From assembly GCA_035762565.1 (NCBI GenBank), contig DASTOJ010000306.1, positions 1-20,109 of the forward strand: 20,109 bases of DNA, written 5' to 3'. This document shows positions 17,299 to 20,109 of this stretch, in pieces. The translations under genes and the position numbers were made by a program. Source of the DNA: AR5 sp035762565. GTDB lineage: Bacteria > Methylomirabilota > Methylomirabilia > Rokubacteriales > CSP1-6. Position 1 is the first letter of the stretch. Each line of letters opens with the position of its first letter. The notes under the pieces are model-generated. The model was not told where the DNA came from. It searched no databases and saw only the letters and a program-made list of their open reading frames with translations.

Positions 17299-18771
17299 AT
17301 GCGCCCGATTGTGGTCACCGGCCCCGGTCACATCATCGACACCGGGCGCGGAACACGAGCCCTCGAATATCCCTGGGAGCGGTGGATCGTCTTCCTGCAC
17401 CCGGCGCAGCGAGACCTGGTCGAGCGGCGCTTCGGTGGACCGGCGCGCATTGCCGGGTCTGCCGGGACCGGGAAGACGGTCGTCGCGCTCCATCGGGCGG
17501 CCCACCTGGCCCGCGCGAATCCGGACGCGCGCATCCTGCTCACGACGTTCTCGGAGGCGCTGGCCAGCGCCCTTCGCATCAAGCTGGCCCGGCTGATCGG
17601 TACGGAGCCCCGGCTTCGCGAGAGGATCGACGTCGATCCGCTGGATACGGTGGCCCGCCGACTGCACGACCGCCTGCTGGGCCGTGCCGAGATTGCTCCA
17701 CGCGAGGCGGTTCGTCAGCTCGTGTACGAGGCCGCTCGCGGCGACGATCTCGATGCTTCACCGGCCTTCCTGCTGTCGGAATGGGCCGACGTCGTCGATG
17801 CGTGGCAGCTCGACTCCTGGGAATCTTATCGCGACGTTGCCCGCCTCGGCCGCAAGACCAGGCTACCCGAGCGCAAGCGACAGGCGTTCTGGGCGGTCTT
17901 CGAGCGCGTCCGCGCGGCGCTCAGGGCCCAGCGACTCGTCACCATGGCCGAGCTCTACGGCCGGCTCGCGGCGCGCTTCGGGGGCGGCGAGCGATCGCCC
18001 TACGACTTCGTGGTGGTGGACGAGGCGCAGGACGTGAGCGTGGCGCAGCTTCGGTTCGTCGCGTCGCTCGGGCGCGGGCGCCCCGACGCGCTCTTCTTCG
18101 CCGGCGACCTGGGGCAGCGGATCTTCCAGGTGCCGTTCTCCTGGAAGTCGCTCGGCGTGGACATCCGCGGGCGCTCCGCGACACTACGCACGAACTACCG
18201 GACGTCGCACCAGATCCGGACCCAGGCCGACCGGCTGCTCGGAAAGCAGATCACGGACGTGGACGGCAACGTCGAGGACCGGCGGGCCACCATCTCGGTC
18301 TTCAACGGGCCCGCTCCACTCCTTCGCGTGCTCGATACCGCCGCGGAGGAGTCGGCCGTCGTCGGACGCTGGCTTGCGGAGCGGGCCGCGGAGGGAGTGG
18401 CTCCGGGCGAGATGGCCGTCTTCGTCCGCTCCGCGGTCGAGTTGCCCCGTGCCCAGGCGGCGGTCGAGGCCGCCGGGCTCGGCGTCGCCCTGCTCGACGA
18501 GACGGTGAGGACGGTGCGTGACCGCGTCGCCGTCGGCACCATGCATCTGAGCAAAGGGCTGGAGTTCCGGGCGGTCGCCGTGATGGTCTGCGACGACGAG
18601 ATCCTGCCGCTTCAGGCACGCATCGAGGCGGTCACCGACCAGGGTGATCTCGAGGAAGTGTACGACACGGAGCGTCACCTGCTGTACGTGGCGTGCACTC
18701 GGGCCCGCGACCACCTGCTCGTGACGGGGGTCGCCCCGGCGTCGGAGTTCCTGAAGGACCTGGGCGGATGA
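17299..18771 (+). CDS. Superfamily I (UvrD-like) helicase lacking the family's N-terminal toxin-like domain
   Basis: The 490-residue product has all main SF1 motifs: Walker A GSAGTGKT (53-60), motif Ia LLTTFSEALA (80-89), Walker B VVVDEAQD (238-245), motif III GDLGQRIF (269-276), motif IV LRTNYRTS (296-303), motif V TMHLSKGLEFRAV (414-426) and motif VI LLYVACTRAR (461-470). It should be a 3'-5' DNA translocase. From memory, close relatives are about 700 residues with an N-terminal RelE-like domain before the YPWERWIVFLHPAQR segment, which here begins at residue 24. The first 20 or so residues look unrelated, so the gene appears 5'-truncated. A GGGGG ribosome site six bases before ATG 17299 could still allow expression. 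The next gene starts one base after the stop. A role in defence or repair is inference. Confidence 0.85.
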   Translation: MRPIVVTGPGHIIDTGRGTRALEYPWERWIVFLHPAQRDLVERRFGGPARIAGSAGTGKTVVALHRAAHLARANPDARILLTTFSEALASALRIKLARLIGTEPRLRERIDVDPLDTVARRLHDRLLGRAEIAPREAVRQLVYEAARGDDLDASPAFLLSEWADVVDAWQLDSWESYRDVARLGRKTRLPERKRQAFWAVFERVRAALRAQRLVTMAELYGRLAARFGGGERSPYDFVVVDEAQDVSVAQLRFVASLGRGRPDALFFAGDLGQRIFQVPFSWKSLGVDIRGRSATLRTNYRTSHQIRTQADRLLGKQITDVDGNVEDRRATISVFNGPAPLLRVLDTAAEESAVVGRWLAERAAEGVAPGEMAVFVRSAVELPRAQAAVEAAGLGVALLDETVRTVRDRVAVGTMHLSKGLEFRAVAVMVCDDEILPLQARIEAVTDQGDLEEVYDTERHLLYVACTRARDHLLVTGVAPASEFLKDLGG

Positions 18772-18772
18772 G

Positions 18773-19187
18773 GTGAACGACCTCGACGCGGCAGTCCGCC
18801 TGCGCGCGTTCGAGTTCTTGAGCGAACAGCGGCGGCGTTTTGGGCGAAGCGTCCATCCCCCGGGCTGTGCTCGAGCGCGGATTCGACTTCGAGGGCGCCA
18901 GAGTCCCCCTGATCGGTCCTCAGGGCATCTTCAAGCCAGCCATCCTGCCAGAGGTGCCGCTCACGATCACGACCGCCCCGCCGGTCGAACATCGTGAGCG
19001 ACCCTACGACGACGGGTTCATCGATGGCGCTTTCCTGCGCTACCGATACCGGGGTACTGCTGCTGACCGGGATCACCGCGACAACGTCGGGCTCCGACTC
19101 GCCATGCACAGGCAGACACCCCTCGTCTATCTGCACGGCATCGTTCCGGGCCTCTATGAACCGGCGTGGCCCGTCCCTGGGCCCTGA
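18773..19187 (+). pseudogene. HNH-endonuclease-family gene, frameshifted and missing its catalytic C-terminus
   Basis: A GTG at 18773, one base after the helicase stop (TGA-G-GTG), opens MNDLDAAVRLRAFEFLSEQRR. After codon 23 the similarity continues in the next frame from about 18840: EASIPRAVLERGFDFEGARV, then PLIGPQGIFKPAILPEVPLT, RPYDDGFIDGAFLRYRYRGT and NVGLRLAMHRQTPLVYLHGI. This is the N-terminal recognition-type domain that I know from HNH restriction-like endonucleases of about 290-300 residues. The join lies in TTTTGGG at 18838-18844, where one extra base explains the shift; a sequencing indel cannot be excluded. Similarity stops at YEPAWPV near 19178, a stop follows at 19187, and no HNH motif is seen in any frame downstream, so the nuclease centre is lost regardless of the frameshift. 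Confidence 0.7.
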
Positions 19188-19305
19188 AGCGCCGCATGCT
19201 GGTCAAGCGCACCTCCGCAAGTACGGCTACCACGCCCGACAAGCAGGAGCAGGCGACGAAGACGATGCTGGGCGTATGCTTCCTGATACGCCCCCCCAGG
19301 GCGGT
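19188..19305. other. Short stretch without recognisable gene
   Basis: These 118 bases lie between the truncated HNH-family gene and the convergent small gene. All six frames were read; none resembles the missing HNH part. A run of seven C bases sits near 19286-19293. A minus-strand frame with a hydrophobic stretch (SIVFVACSCLSGVVAVLAEV) is open here but has no start or family I recognise. It may be the scar of the deletion. Confidence 0.5.
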
Positions 19306-19572
19306 CTATGCCGGACGCCGGGCGCGCTTCTGCGATCGAGCGGGCCTGAGTTCCGCCTGTGATGCCGCCGTCCGTTTTGGGCGCTGACCAACACGCAGGT
19401 CGCGAGCGGGCACCAGTGCGACGCGGCCGTCCCGCCAGATGACTACCGGGACGTCGTGTCGCTCGTGGTTTCGAATCGCCTTGCGGACAGCGCTCTTCAA
19501 CGCCGCGTCGATCTGCCGACCGTCGGCGAAGATCCGGCCGATACGATTGAGGCCCTTAGTCCTGGCCCTCAT
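19306..19572 (-). CDS. Small partner protein of a zeta-toxin-like kinase (antitoxin-like candidate)
   Basis: The 88-residue product starts at ATG 19572, 17 bases before the end of the zeta-like frame, so the two were translationally coupled. The core LNRIGRIFADGRQIDAALKS, AVRKAIRNHERHDVPVVIWR, DGRVALVPARDL (residues 8-60) resembles short proteins that I recall directly downstream of zeta-like AAA kinases, with the pattern RIFADGxxID, VRxAxxxHxxxxxPVxxWxDGxV. The remaining 27 residues are basic and low-complexity (RPKRTAASQ, RSQKRARRPA) and may be run-on past an original stop. An antitoxin role is inferred from position and size only. The gene is intact although its partner is broken. Confidence 0.65.
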   Translation of the reverse strand: MRARTKGLNRIGRIFADGRQIDAALKSAVRKAIRNHERHDVPVVIWRDGRVALVPARDLRVGQRPKRTAASQAELRPARSQKRARRPA

Positions 19573-20054
19573 GCCCTGCCTCCGCCCGTATGCGCTGCCA
19601 AAGGTCGATGTCCTCGACCGTCAGAGTCTCCGTCCCGGAGCCCGACGCAACCAGCCTTGTGGTCTCGGCCGAATTGTCGTACATGCGCCATGTCGCAGTC
19701 AAAGGACGATAGAGGCTGAAGAAGTGCCTGAGCCCCGATCGATACCGGCGGCGGACCGTCGCCTCCGGCACTGCATGACCTCCGAGGCGAACGCGAGCTG
19801 CGACTCGCGCCACCGCCTGGTCGGCGCTGGGGAGCCAGAGGAACACCAGGTGGCATTCGCAGCCGCTCGCGATCAACCGTCGGATCCTCGGGGCGAGCGA
19901 CCGACTCGCCAGCGTCGTTTCGAACGCGAAGCTCAGTCGCGCGACGGTGATCCGATACCCGCAGGAAGCCGGCGAGCAGCTCGCCAGCAAGAGTCGACTT
20001 GCCAGCGCCGTTTGGACCGCCGAGGATCACGACGGCTGGAGTCCCGCGCACCAT
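19556..20054 (-). pseudogene. Zeta-toxin-like P-loop kinase gene with internal deletion and frame change
   Basis: From ATG 20054 the first frame gives MVRGTPAVVILGGPNGAGKS and TLAGELLAGF, a clear Walker A (GGPNGAGKST, 12-21) as in zeta-family kinases, which phosphorylate UDP-N-acetylglucosamine in the best studied cases. Similarity then resumes in another frame near 19950: SFAFETTLASRSLAPRIRRL, then HLVFLWLPSADQAVARVAAR, VRLGGHAVPEATVRRRYRSG and FFSLYRPL, ending at TAA 19556. In family members roughly 40 residues (the NAD-I-A and SPFxPE region) lie between these blocks, so about 100-130 bases are missing and the frame changed. The product would not fold as a kinase. The C-terminal block, including the substrate-type FETTL motif and VARVxxGGHxVPE, remains well preserved, so the lesion looks recent. 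Confidence 0.78.
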
Positions 20055-20092
20055 GCACCGAGGTTAGGGAGCCTGCGTACGCGCTTTTCCTC

Positions 20093-20098
20093 TTGACA
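20093..20098 (+). promoter_or_regulatory. Consensus -35-like hexamer at the right edge
   Basis: TTGACA on the plus strand, divergent from the zeta-like gene. The window ends 11 bases later, so no -10 box can be seen. It may belong to a gene to the right. Confidence 0.2.
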
Positions 20099-20109
20099 GC
20101 ATTCCGCAC

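Noticed and set aside
17114..17299. A minus-strand frame starting MTTPTVREKRSIEVRTADKA.
   Set aside because: It has an AAGGAG-like sequence nearby but overlaps the better supported 77-residue gene and turns into a His/Arg-rich shadow after 30 residues.
19018..19387. Short frames on both strands at the end of the HNH-family gene.
   Set aside because: No start signal, no family resemblance, and they overlap conserved codons of neighbouring genes.
16644..20109. Insertion sequence or integrase explaining the damaged zone.
   Set aside because: No transposase or integrase motif and no terminal inverted or target-site direct repeats were seen by eye.

Overview
This is a GC-rich, gene-dense bacterial window. 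Its left 16.6 kb is ordinary chromosome and its right 3.4 kb is a small accessory zone with several damaged genes. The very high GC, GTG starts at tightly coupled gene junctions, a complete branched-chain amino-acid-type (Liv) ABC transporter and a two-gene AddAB helicase-nuclease resemble soil or subsurface Methylomirabilota (Rokubacteria) or deltaproteobacteria-like genomes. That placement is inference from style, not from a marker gene.

Layout from left to right: (i) 1-726, minus strand: N-terminal part of a multi-span membrane protein cut by the window edge. It probably continues into HAMP and adenylate/guanylate cyclase domains outside the window. (ii) 827-1891, plus: class I DAHP synthase with every metal and substrate residue that I could align by position to E. 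coli AroG. (iii) 1892-3001, minus: SxxK serine hydrolase whose stop codon abuts that of the DAHP synthase. (iv) 3094-5106, plus: exported TPR-type protein with an approximately 80-residue glycine tract after its signal peptide. (v) 9712-5131, minus: a compact liv operon in the order livG-livF-livK-livH-livM, with a candidate promoter at 9810-9839 that overlaps a hairpin behind addA. (vi) 16643-9868, minus: addB and addA with a 4-nt GTGA overlap, a double-strand-break repair helicase-nuclease. AddB carries the Fe-S cysteines and both subunits carry nuclease motifs.

From 16.7 kb onward the content changes. Two small uncharacterised genes overlap by 11 nt on the minus strand (17226-16734). Divergent from them is a superfamily I helicase (17299-18771) that looks like the C-terminal part of a larger RelE-like/UvrD fusion family. 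One base after its stop codon begins an HNH-endonuclease-family gene that is frameshifted and lacks its catalytic end. At the right edge, on the minus strand, lies a zeta-toxin-like kinase gene with an internal deletion and frame change, overlapping an intact small partner gene.

The main candidate for something undescribed is this right-hand module: a translationally coupled helicase plus HNH-family nuclease pair, possibly an anti-phage or anti-plasmid system. The copy here is decaying, next to a broken toxin-antitoxin-like pair. No tRNA, rRNA, CRISPR array or intact insertion sequence was seen. Family assignments come from reading motifs; no database search was possible.
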